DNA from: Gelidibacter gilvus
GTDB lineage: Bacteria > Bacteroidota > Bacteroidia > Flavobacteriales > Flavobacteriaceae
Reading direction: 5' to 3'
DNA: 64,000 bases
NCBI RefSeq assembly: GCF_004115975.1
Contig: NZ_SDDZ01000001.1
Span: 744,001-808,000 of the forward strand
Below the pieces are notes generated by a model. That model was not told the origin of the DNA, did no database searches, and saw nothing but the letters and a program-made list of their open reading frames with translations. The position numbers were made by a program, and so were the translations under genes. Every line of letters starts with the position of its first letter. Position 1 is the first letter of the stretch. Below, in pieces: positions 8,710-15,874 of the stretch.

Positions 8710-9573
8710 TTAGCCTAAACTCTTTAGGGTTCTGCTAATGGCTTTTTCATTTTTCCAATCAATCCATTTTTGACCTTGTAGCTTGCGCATTAAAGTATCA
8801 AAATGCCGCATGACCACAATATTATAAACGGCTTGCCCAAAGTTTTTTGGGTTTCTGGCAATAGCGCGTAAACTCATTGAAAACCCTGGAGTGAGATATT
8901 TCATATAATGCCAATACCCTTCTGGCATGTAAAGTACTTCGCCATGTTTTAATTCTGTTCTATAACCTTTTGCCTTTTTAAGCGCTGGCCATTTTTCTAA
9001 ATCTGGATTTGAAAAATCAATGTCCTCACGGGTAATCAGCGAATGTGGAATCTTATAGAGATAATCATTTTGCTTTTGATCAAAGAGAATGCACAGTTTT
9101 TTTCCTTCAAAGTGAAAATGGAAAATGTTGGCGAGATCAATGTCATAATGCATGAATGTATGAGAGTTTTCGCCGCCAAAGAATAGCATAGGTAAGCCCT
9201 TCATCAACTTTAGCCCAAAATCAGGGTACGAGTAATCCTTTTGTAATTGAGGTATTTCCTTTAGGGCGTTCCATAAAAAAATTCGAAATTTAGTCGGTTC
9301 ACGTTTTAAAAGATCGATATAATCTGCCATTTTCATTTTGGCATGAGGCTCATTAAATCCATCTTTATGATGTACAGGACGATCGTCATAAAGTGGTACG
9401 ATCTTATCTCCTGCAATCTCCTTGATGTAGTCTAGTCGCCACTTTTCATAGGCAGGCCATTCTTCAATAAAGCGCTCAATCACAACAGGTTTTTGTGGCT
9501 TGAAATAGTGCTTTATAAAATCCTCTTTGGTAATAGTTTTTACACGAGGGATGTCTTGTAGATCTAGTGCCAA
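8710..9573 (-). CDS. Cupin_8/JmjC-like Fe(II)/2-oxoglutarate oxygenase
   Basis: A 287-residue cytosolic protein of the cupin-like JmjC family (relatives of FIH-type hydroxylases), which usually hydroxylate proteins or small molecules using Fe(II) and 2-oxoglutarate. The metal site is visible as HxD in FMHYDIDLANIFHF (residues about 142-144) with a distal His in YMPEGYWHYMKY. The N-terminal block IPRVKTITKEDFIKHYFKPQKPVVIE is typical of this bacterial group. The start is a TTG at 9573: the only nearby ATG is in another frame and meets a stop at once, and a -7 element lies 19 nt upstream. The substrate is unknown. It is transcribed alone. Confidence 0.75.
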   Translation of the reverse strand: MALDLQDIPRVKTITKEDFIKHYFKPQKPVVIERFIEEWPAYEKWRLDYIKEIAGDKIVPLYDDRPVHHKDGFNEPHAKMKMADYIDLLKREPTKFRIFLWNALKEIPQLQKDYSYPDFGLKLMKGLPMLFFGGENSHTFMHYDIDLANIFHFHFEGKKLCILFDQKQNDYLYKIPHSLITREDIDFSNPDLEKWPALKKAKGYRTELKHGEVLYMPEGYWHYMKYLTPGFSMSLRAIARNPKNFGQAVYNIVVMRHFDTLMRKLQGQKWIDWKNEKAISRTLKSLG

Positions 9574-9592
9574 TACATTAAGGTTTAGCTTG

Positions 9593-9600
9593 CAAAGTTA
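9593..9600 (-). promoter_or_regulatory. -7 promoter element (TAACTTTG) for the JmjC-like gene
   Basis: The minus strand reads TAACTTTG, matching TAnnTTTG, 19 nt upstream of the TTG start. Its position supports the non-ATG start. Confidence 0.5.
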
Positions 9601-9719
9601 AGCAATCGTAGCTGAATGGTTGAAAAGGAATGTTAAATATTTGGGTGTTTTCACGCTAGTCATCAGTTGGTCTGTATGTTATATCCGTTTGTTTTGAAAA
9701 TAACAAAAACTCTCCATTT

Positions 9720-10826
9720 TCAATGACCTTCCAGAACCAATTGCCGCCCCAATGCTGCCAAAAAAGGAATGCCGACATCATCATATTCGTAAATACCGTC
9801 ATTATAAATTTTGTTTTTATTGACATGGATGGTGGCTGTGATAAGGTATTCTTTTTTTGTCTTGCTATTTACGATATAGGCGCAATCGGTTAAATAGCCA
9901 TATGCATAACCTACTTTATTATAAATTTTCAGATGTTCAGGGATGGGATTTTTACTATCGCCAATAACGAAAAACTTGTCATAGCTATCATAATAGTCTT
10001 CTGTAATATAACCGGCTTCTCTTGGAAGGATTCCCATGGCATGAATCAAAAATTGCCGATCATTTTCTGAGAGATGAAATTGCTGATCTTTAGGAAACAG
10101 TTCTGGGAATATCAACCGCTTTAGAATGCCATGTAGGGAACTTATTGGCAAATAGTTTTTATCTGAAAAATCCATCGGTTGATTGACTAAACTGTCGCCA
10201 ACGGTGTATCCAATGCCTTTTTTTATCAGATTCAAGTACAAGGGAGCAATGGCTAGGTTGTTGAGGGATTCTGTCTTCAAAATAATTTCTTCATCATTGT
10301 AAAAGGAAAGAGACTTGGTCACCAAATCGTCAGAATTTAGTGTGGACAAACGGTGTGAGATTCTAGCGGGAATGCCTTTAGCGTTAAGTCGAAGGTTGAT
10401 CTCATCCTGACCCAAAAACTCAAATAATCGGTTGGAAGCAGCGTTACTGCTTACCGCAAAAATCTCGATAATATCTTTGGAGAAGGTTGAGGTGTGGCTA
10501 TCTCCTTCTATTTGATAGGTCGTGTTTCTATCGAGCAATTTGTTTTCGTTCAACTTTTCCAAAGCCAATATGGCTATTGGTAATTTCACAGAACTGGCAG
10601 GATAAAAATAATTGTTATCGTTTACCTGAAATTGATCTTCCTTAAAGCTGACCTGGCCATTTTTATCACGAACGACTTCAGAAAAGAAAACCTGCACTTC
10701 GTGCGAAGGCAGGTCTTTCATTATTCTATTTATTTTGACATCATCCGAAGATAAGGCGTTTTTAACTGGACTCATAGTCGTACATCCCAAAGTGGTTAAT
10801 AATCCAAATAAAACAGCATATTTCAT
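9720..10826 (-). CDS. Class A beta-lactamase-like serine hydrolase, probable lipoprotein
   Basis: A 368-residue exported protein of the serine beta-lactamase/DD-peptidase fold. The N-terminus has a hydrophobic stretch followed by Cys15 (LTTLGC), consistent with a lipoprotein. Catalytic motifs are SxxK at Ser78-Lys81 (PASSVKLP), SxN at Ser126-Asn128 (VSSNAAS), and KVG in place of KTG near residue 315 (YNKVGYAYG). This pattern is common in uncharacterised Bacteroidota serine hydrolases and does not by itself imply antibiotic resistance. It lies 13 bp after the flotillin gene on the same strand and is probably the last gene of that operon. Confidence 0.75.
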   Translation of the reverse strand: MKYAVLFGLLTTLGCTTMSPVKNALSSDDVKINRIMKDLPSHEVQVFFSEVVRDKNGQVSFKEDQFQVNDNNYFYPASSVKLPIAILALEKLNENKLLDRNTTYQIEGDSHTSTFSKDIIEIFAVSSNAASNRLFEFLGQDEINLRLNAKGIPARISHRLSTLNSDDLVTKSLSFYNDEEIILKTESLNNLAIAPLYLNLIKKGIGYTVGDSLVNQPMDFSDKNYLPISSLHGILKRLIFPELFPKDQQFHLSENDRQFLIHAMGILPREAGYITEDYYDSYDKFFVIGDSKNPIPEHLKIYNKVGYAYGYLTDCAYIVNSKTKKEYLITATIHVNKNKIYNDGIYEYDDVGIPFLAALGRQLVLEGH

Positions 10827-10839
10827 TCTTTAAAAATGC

Positions 10840-12267
10840 TTATTCATCCTTTTTTGGAGTGCTTTTACTTTTTGGAGCCTCCTTTTGGACATCAGAGAGT
10901 TCTTTTCCTTTTAAATACTCTGGTAAATCCATTCCGGCCATATTGAACATGTCCTGTAATGGTGGCACTGATTTGTACATGCCTGAAAGGAAATTTGCAG
11001 TTGATGATTTCCCATCGCCGTTGCCGCCGTTTTCCCACACGGTTACTTTATCAATTTTGATGTTTTTAATGGCTTCCGCTTGTGTTCTTACCAATTCTGG
11101 TAGTTTATCAGCAATCAATAGCAATACCGCATCTTTGGAGTTGTTACCGGCGGCTTTCACAATTTGATCTAAACCTGCTGCTTGTTTGGTCAAGACTTCG
11201 TAAAGACCTTGGGCTTCTGCCTGCGCCTTGAATAAAATAGCATCCGCTTCACCTTTCGCTCTTCTACGGATACGTTCTGCATCAGCTTCGGCATCAATTT
11301 CTACTTTTTGTTTGTCTATTTCGGCTGGTACAATAATGTCAGCCATTTGAGAGGAGCGCACGCGTTCCGCTCTAGCTATTTCCGCTTCTTTCTCGGCAGC
11401 ATAGGATTCTTCCAGTCCTTTTGCTGTTTGTACTTTTTCAGATGCGGTAGCCACACGGTCTGCTTCTGCTTCACGTTGACGTCTTAAGGAATCGGAATTT
11501 GCAACCGCAATTTTGGCCGTATTTTCACCTTCAACTGCTTGAGCATTCGCCGCAGCTACTTGAGATCTTTGGTCTTGTACGGCATTGGCCTCACCAATAG
11601 ATCCATCTCTTACTTTTTCGGCAACCGACTTACGAGCCGCATTGATGGCATGGGCGGCAGCTTCTTTTCCTAAAGCTTCAATATATCCAGATTCGTCAAC
11701 AATATCAGTAATATTGACGTTGATCAATTTAAGACCTACTTTTTTCAATTCCGATTCTACACTTTGTGAAATGTTCGTCAAAAATTTATCTCTATCGTTG
11801 TTGATTTCTTCAATGTCCATGGAAGCTACAACCAAACGCAATTGACCGAAAATGATTTCTTTGGCCAATTCTTGGATATCACTCATTCCTAAACCCAATA
11901 AACGTTCGGCAGCATTCTGCATTACGCCCGGTTCTGTTGAAATACCAATGGTAAATCTGGAAGGGACGTTGACCCGTATATTTTGTTTTGAAAGTGCATT
12001 TACCAAGTTGACCTCAATAGACATAGGCGTCAAGGTCAAAAACGAATAATCTTGAATCACAGGAAAAATAAAGGCAGCGCCACCATGAATACATTTGGCA
12101 GATTGGCCACCACCAACTTTACCGTAAACCACTAATATTCTGTCAGAAGGACAGCGTTTGTAGCGTCTGATAAGGATGATTAAAAATACAAAAATAAAGA
12201 GGATCGCAACAACGACTGCAATGGGCAGTCCTAAATTAAACGTCTCTTGTGTCAGCAGGAATCTCAT
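10840..12267 (-). CDS. Flotillin family (SPFH) membrane-microdomain protein
   Basis: A 475-residue flotillin. A single N-terminal membrane helix (LGLPIAVVVAILFIFVFLI) is followed by the SPFH/band-7 domain (about 40-220). A long Ala/Glu-rich coiled coil (about 220-380) carries heptads such as AAHAINAARKS and KAQAEAQGLYEVL. The hydrophilic tail has the flotillin-type VWENGGNGDGKSSTANFLSGM segment and ends in a Lys-rich stretch. Flotillins scaffold detergent-resistant membrane domains. The start lies 32 nt inside the upstream nfeD-like gene, suggesting translational coupling. Pairing with NfeD is the classic arrangement. Confidence 0.92.
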   Translation of the reverse strand: MRFLLTQETFNLGLPIAVVVAILFIFVFLIILIRRYKRCPSDRILVVYGKVGGGQSAKCIHGGAAFIFPVIQDYSFLTLTPMSIEVNLVNALSKQNIRVNVPSRFTIGISTEPGVMQNAAERLLGLGMSDIQELAKEIIFGQLRLVVASMDIEEINNDRDKFLTNISQSVESELKKVGLKLINVNITDIVDESGYIEALGKEAAAHAINAARKSVAEKVRDGSIGEANAVQDQRSQVAAANAQAVEGENTAKIAVANSDSLRRQREAEADRVATASEKVQTAKGLEESYAAEKEAEIARAERVRSSQMADIIVPAEIDKQKVEIDAEADAERIRRRAKGEADAILFKAQAEAQGLYEVLTKQAAGLDQIVKAAGNNSKDAVLLLIADKLPELVRTQAEAIKNIKIDKVTVWENGGNGDGKSSTANFLSGMYKSVPPLQDMFNMAGMDLPEYLKGKELSDVQKEAPKSKSTPKKDE

Positions 12268-12871
12268 AGGTTTTTGGTTTAAAGGGTTCTATTGGTTTAA
12301 TGGTTTGATCAACAATTAGGATACCGTTACTGGTGACATCCACAACTTTAATAATGGTGCCAGATTTCAATTCGGTAAAGGAATCTGAAAGTGCTTCAAG
12401 CTCTCTCAAAGTGCCTTGAACACGCACACTGACCTTGCCCATTCTTGAACGGTTTTCGCCAATGGTCAAATAAACTTCGCCAATGGCGCCAATGGCATTT
12501 TTATAATCGAGTGTGCCACTATCGGTGAGTTTTTTCATATAATGGAACATCGCAGCCATAATGGTCATCATGATCAAACCGGCAATTACCGAAATTAAGA
12601 CCGTAATGGGTTTTGAAAATCCTTCGCCAATACAGGCAATTCCCGTCCATCCAAAAATGGTAAAAAAACCGATGAGATTTTTAAGTGAAATGAATTGAAA
12701 TTCAATGCCAGTATCGGTATCAATCGATGTGTCAACATCATCAAAATCCTCGCCACCATCAAATCCCATAAGGGTCATGATAACAATGAAAAGGAACACG
12801 AGAGAGCCAATAAGGGCGATGACCCAGTAAAACTTGGCGAACAATTCTAAATCTGAAAACCACTCCATCAT
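12236..12871 (-). CDS. NfeD-like membrane protein, flotillin partner
   Basis: A 211-residue membrane protein. Transmembrane segments lie at about 15-37 (WVIALIGSLVFLFIVIMTLMG) and 60-115 (NLIGFFTIFGWTGIACIGEG, then PITVLISVIAGLIMMTIMAAMF). A C-terminal OB-fold domain of the NfeD type follows (about 125-195), with GAIGEVYLTIGENRSRMGKVSV and GTIIKVVDVTSNGILIVD. The protease domain of long NfeD proteins is absent, so this is the short NfeD1b-like class. It is the first gene of the operon with flotillin, whose start overlaps its last 32 nt. Two ATG codons stand in tandem at the start; the first is used here. Confidence 0.85.
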   Translation of the reverse strand: MMEWFSDLELFAKFYWVIALIGSLVFLFIVIMTLMGFDGGEDFDDVDTSIDTDTGIEFQFISLKNLIGFFTIFGWTGIACIGEGFSKPITVLISVIAGLIMMTIMAAMFHYMKKLTDSGTLDYKNAIGAIGEVYLTIGENRSRMGKVSVRVQGTLRELEALSDSFTELKSGTIIKVVDVTSNGILIVDQTIKPIEPFKPKTYEIPADTRDV

Positions 12872-13171
12872 AGTCGGATAATTTTTAATTTAAAAATGGA
12901 ATATAAGACTTTAAAAATCTTAGACCATTTATTTTGATAATAATATTGAAAGCGTATTCACCATGATCTTCCAATGCTTTAGGTAATTCTATTCAATAGA
13001 AACATGGGTTAGATTTCTAATGTAAGACTATTAAAACCGTCACTTCAATTTTTTTTAAGGAGAAGTTCCAAGGTTATTGTCAATCTTCTATTTATAGGTA
13101 GTAAAATTCGGTTTTTTGTTACAGAAGATGTTGTTTTTCTAATTTGATTTCTGAGTTTGGCTGAGGTTACT
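12872..13171. other. 300-bp intergenic region without a recognised gene
   Basis: It lies upstream of the nfeD-flotillin operon and downstream of the DUF2007-like gene. The only structure seen is a small 7-bp palindrome, TTCTATT-C-AATAGAA, near 12988. No perfect TAnnTTTG element on the minus strand and no open frame of note were found. Confidence 0.4.
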
Positions 13172-13588
13172 TTATTTTAAATCAAACTCTGTGTCGCACA
13201 TTTCACACCTATATTTATGTTTGGTATAAAATGGCAGTGATGAAAATAGGATTCCAAAAAGAAACCAGAAAAGTGATTTCAGGTCTTTAATCGTAGAGAA
13301 TAGTTCGACGTGAGTACTCCTGCAATTCGGACATTTAATCGAGTTTCCTTTATCATCCAAAGAGTAGGGTTGAATGGAATTCAAAATTGTTTGAGCTTCT
13401 ATGGCTTGGTGGGAGAGGACTTTCAGTTTAATACCTCCAATGGCTTTACTGACCAATGGATCTGTATCAATGGTAAGATTATCAGATAGAAAGACTTTAA
13501 TGCCATCCGATTCCAATCTGCCTTTGATGATCTGTGCTTCCGTAGAATATTGAAATATCGCAACGATTGTAAATGTTTCGGTTTTCAT
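13172..13588 (-). CDS. DUF2007-like protein with C-terminal zinc ribbon
   Basis: A 138-residue protein. Residues about 5-70 resemble the DUF2007 (putative signal transducing protein) fold: VAIFQYSTEAQIIKGRLESDGIKVFLSD, then GGIKLKVLSHQAIEAQTIL. A treble of residues CPNC (about 84-87) and CEMC (about 130-133) forms a probable zinc ribbon. It is interrupted by a hydrophobic stretch, SLFWFLFGILFSSLPF, that could be membrane-associated. Its function is unknown. An imperfect -7 element, TACCCTTG, lies just upstream at 13593-13600. The neighbours are uncharacterised small proteins. Confidence 0.65.
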   Translation of the reverse strand: MKTETFTIVAIFQYSTEAQIIKGRLESDGIKVFLSDNLTIDTDPLVSKAIGGIKLKVLSHQAIEAQTILNSIQPYSLDDKGNSIKCPNCRSTHVELFSTIKDLKSLFWFLFGILFSSLPFYTKHKYRCEMCDTEFDLK

Positions 13589-13723
13589 AGGACAAGGGTA
13601 GTTTTCTGTTGAAAATAAGCCCCTAGATAATCCTTAGAGGACAAACCCTCCATTTGAAGAGGATTATTTAATTGAAAAAATGGATTTTTAATTGGTCTAA
13701 ATATTAATCTATAGTGTATTTTT

Positions 13724-14272
13724 TTAACTTATTTCACCATTTATTTTCTGTCTTAAAAGTGATTTATCTATAAATCGAAAGTCATTGGGAACCGTGGCAT
13801 CCAATAGATCGATCTGTAAATACTCTGAAATTTCATAGCCTATTTCAAACGCTTCCTTGGCGTTATTTTTTTCATATAATTCCCAATGTTTATTAGTGTC
13901 ATACCATAGATTTATTTCAAAAATTCTGTCACCATTTTTTAATGGTTGATGGAAAACAGAGACGTATTCATAACTATGGATGGTTTTCCATTGTCCCAGT
14001 TTTACAGGGCCAATTTCAAATGTTGATCGGAACCTGGACTGACCGAGATCAATATATACACTCTTTCTAAAAGAAAAGAAAGTACCTATAGCAATAAGAT
14101 AAATTACAACTCTTGATGAGATAATGGAGGTTAAGTATATTTCTGGTCTAAGAAAAGTGTTATAAATAATCCATAACAAAAGTACGGCAGCGAAGGTGAA
14201 AATGAGCGAGGCAATAAAAATTTGCCAAAACGGACGTTTACTACCTGAAACAATTATATGAGCATCAGCCAT
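13724..14272 (-). CDS. Hypothetical membrane protein with two N-terminal TM helices
   Basis: A 182-residue protein I do not recognise. Hydrophobic helices lie at about residues 15-38 (FIASLIFTFAAVLLLWIIY) and 49-67 (IISSRVVIYLIAIGTFF). A soluble C-terminal region follows, with beta-strand character resembling PH-like domains (SVYIDLGQSRFRSTFEIG, WKTIHSYEYVSVF, DRIFEINLWYD). The resemblance is structural guesswork only. A perfect -7 element (14277-14284) directly abuts the start, predicting an almost leaderless mRNA. Confidence 0.6.
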   Translation of the reverse strand: MADAHIIVSGSKRPFWQIFIASLIFTFAAVLLLWIIYNTFLRPEIYLTSIISSRVVIYLIAIGTFFSFRKSVYIDLGQSRFRSTFEIGPVKLGQWKTIHSYEYVSVFHQPLKNGDRIFEINLWYDTNKHWELYEKNNAKEAFEIGYEISEYLQIDLLDATVPNDFRFIDKSLLRQKINGEIS

Positions 14273-14276
14273 AAAA

Positions 14277-14284
14277 CAAATATA
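14277..14284 (-). promoter_or_regulatory. -7 promoter element (TATATTTG), near-leaderless
   Basis: The minus strand reads TATATTTG, with four bases between it and the ATG at 14272. Confidence 0.5.
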
Positions 14285-14460
14285 GGAAATGGATTTATAA
14301 AATTATTATATATTATAAACCATGCTATAAGAATGACAGAAAATGTTTTTGCTTATGTGAAATCCTCGTCTGCACTTAATTCTTTGTGTATGATTTCATT
14401 AAGAAACGAGGCCTTTAGATGGTTTTAAAATCTACTTGCCTATAAAATAAATTTTTAATG

Positions 14461-14515
14461 TTATTGTTTATCGATAATTTTATTTACATTCGTTATTGTT
14501 AAACGATAATTTTAT
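14461..14515 (+). promoter_or_regulatory. Duplicated operator-like repeat over the DUF2975-HTH promoter
   Basis: Two 23-bp direct copies begin at 14461 and 14493, differ at two positions and are spaced 32 bp, about three helical turns. The core is TTATTGTT-n-A-n-CGATAATTTTAT, and the first copy contains the palindrome TTATCGATAA. Between them lies TACATTCG (14485-14492), one mismatch from TAnnTTTG. The second copy runs into the ATG at 14514. This is where the HTH protein encoded at the end of the operon would be expected to bind. Confidence 0.6.
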
Positions 14516-15038
14516 GAAAGATCATACCAAAATCCTGAGTATTGTCACCTATGTTGTTATTCTGACTTCGGTGTCCATTTTATTGAATGAACTACGAGAG
14601 TTCAATTTTGAGCAATTCAAGGAGTTTCAAAGTTGGGCACTAACAGCGGATAAGAATGCGCCATGGTGGACTTCAGAAAACGCTTTGCAATGGAGTTATT
14701 ATGCTATAAGCGCGGGACTCTTTTTCTGGAGAGGCTATTTGATTTATGGATTTACTTATTTTCTTTCGATTTTAAAAGAAATAGAAAAAGGCAATTACTT
14801 TAGTGATAAAAATATAAGCTCATTTAAGAAGGTGGGTAATATATTCATTGGGTATGCCATAAATGTTTTTATACTAAAAATGATTTTGGCCGCTGTGGAG
14901 GGAAGCAGATTTGTAGCGATGGAGCAATTGAAAGAAGGCTTTTCATTATTGATTCCGGCTGGATTGGCGTTTTATATCCTAGCAGAAATATTTAAGCAAG
15001 CTCAGGCAAATCAGGTAGACAATGAATTAACGATATAA
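14514..15038 (+). CDS. DUF2975 family membrane protein (first of two)
   Basis: A 174-residue integral membrane protein with about four helices: near residues 10-28 (IVTYVVILTSVSILLNEL), 65-90, 105-125 and 140-160. The layout and the downstream YozG-like regulator match the DUF2975 family, whose function is unknown. The start is ATG 14514; the longer frame from TTG 14496 would place the start inside the operator repeat. It lies 2 bp before a second family member, and both proteins end in the same residues, ELTI. It is probably autoregulated with the HTH gene. Confidence 0.75.
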   Translation: MKDHTKILSIVTYVVILTSVSILLNELREFNFEQFKEFQSWALTADKNAPWWTSENALQWSYYAISAGLFFWRGYLIYGFTYFLSILKEIEKGNYFSDKNISSFKKVGNIFIGYAINVFILKMILAAVEGSRFVAMEQLKEGFSLLIPAGLAFYILAEIFKQAQANQVDNELTI

Positions 15039-15040
15039 TT

Positions 15041-15535
15041 ATGAAACGAAATATACTTTTTAAAACGCTGGTAGATGTTTTGTTTATCTTCCAATTCATT
15101 GGTGTTATTACTCTTGTTATTGTGATGCCTTTTGGAGATACTAAAATTCAAATGATTGATCAGCCTGTCGTAGAATGGAGTTGGGCCTTATGGCTGGTTT
15201 TGATCTTAAGTTTTTTGACTTATATCATTTTTATTTTGGGGCTTTACCATTTAAGGAAAGTGGCCAGATATTTATTAGTAAATAAGTATTTTGATTTGAT
15301 AGTTGTGAACCACTTAAAAAGGAGTGGATTATATTTTGTTGTAACGGGTATTTTTAGTTTAGTACTATTATTAATGGTTTGGTTAGTTAAAATTATGACG
15401 GGAAAGATAGCCTTATATGATTCTGACATCACGCTATCTTTTTTTATAATCACTATTGGCTTATTTTTTATCATCCAAAGTGATGTCATTTTGAATGCAA
15501 AGAATTTTAAGGATGACAGCGAATTAACGATATAG
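15041..15535 (+). CDS. DUF2975 family membrane protein (second of two)
   Basis: A 164-residue membrane protein with four predicted helices: about residues 8-28, 46-68, 92-114 and 130-150. It is a diverged paralogue of the preceding gene, with the same topology and the same ELTI C-terminus encoded by GAATTAACGATATA. It is separated by 2 bp from both neighbours, so the three genes are surely co-transcribed. The function is unknown; a role in sensing or modulating the adjacent HTH regulator is inference from the conserved pairing. Confidence 0.72.
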   Translation: MKRNILFKTLVDVLFIFQFIGVITLVIVMPFGDTKIQMIDQPVVEWSWALWLVLILSFLTYIIFILGLYHLRKVARYLLVNKYFDLIVVNHLKRSGLYFVVTGIFSLVLLLMVWLVKIMTGKIALYDSDITLSFFIITIGLFFIIQSDVILNAKNFKDDSELTI

Positions 15536-15537
15536 CC

Positions 15538-15744
15538 ATGCCGATAATAGTTAATCTAGATATAATGCTTGAGAAAAGGGGTATGAAAAGTAATGAACTT
15601 GCCGATATGGTAGGCATTACCACCGCCAATCTTTCCATCCTAAAAACAGGCAAAGCACGTGCAATCCGTTTTTCAACTTTAGAAGCTATTTGTGAAGCTT
15701 TAGAGTGTCAACCAGGTGATATTTTGGAATTCATTAAAGATTAA
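15538..15744 (+). CDS. Helix-turn-helix transcriptional regulator, Cro/C1 (YozG-like)
   Basis: A 68-residue single-domain DNA-binding protein. The HTH_26/XRE-type domain fills the whole chain: LDIMLEKRGMKSNELADMVGITTANLSILKTGKARAIRFSTLEAICEALECQPGDIL is all recognisable in order, with ELADMVGITTANLSILK as the two HTH helices. The family is typically encoded next to DUF2975 membrane proteins, as here. It probably binds the duplicated sites upstream of the operon. A hairpin terminator follows. Confidence 0.9.
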   Translation: MPIIVNLDIMLEKRGMKSNELADMVGITTANLSILKTGKARAIRFSTLEAICEALECQPGDILEFIKD

Positions 15745-15754
15745 CTTCCCTTAG

Positions 15755-15808
15755 ACCTCGCCAGTTTCGAGAACCTCTGAGAAATAAGTCGGTTCTGCGA
15801 GGTTTTTT
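15755..15808 (+). terminator. Terminator of the DUF2975-HTH operon
   Basis: Outer arms ACCTCGC (15755-15761) and GCGAGGT (15797-15803) and inner arms GAACC (15771-15775) and GGTTC (15791-15795) fold into a long hairpin followed by a T-run. Confidence 0.7.
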
Positions 15809-15857
15809 ATCAAATAACATCGGGAGTTGTAGGTCTGAAAAGGATTAAAAAACATTG

Positions 15858-15865
15858 TATCTTTG
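15858..15865 (+). promoter_or_regulatory. -7 promoter element (TATCTTTG) for the M61 peptidase
   Basis: A perfect TAnnTTTG match, nine bases before the ATG at 15875. It overlaps an upstream in-frame TTG (15863), so the start at 15875 is preferred. Confidence 0.55.
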
Positions 15866-15874
15866 AGAATCAAA

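Noticed and set aside
9720-10826. Antibiotic-resistance beta-lactamase
   Set aside because: SxxK and SxN fit the fold, but KVG replaces KTG and the protein is a divergent lipoprotein in a flotillin operon. A generic serine hydrolase is the safer call.
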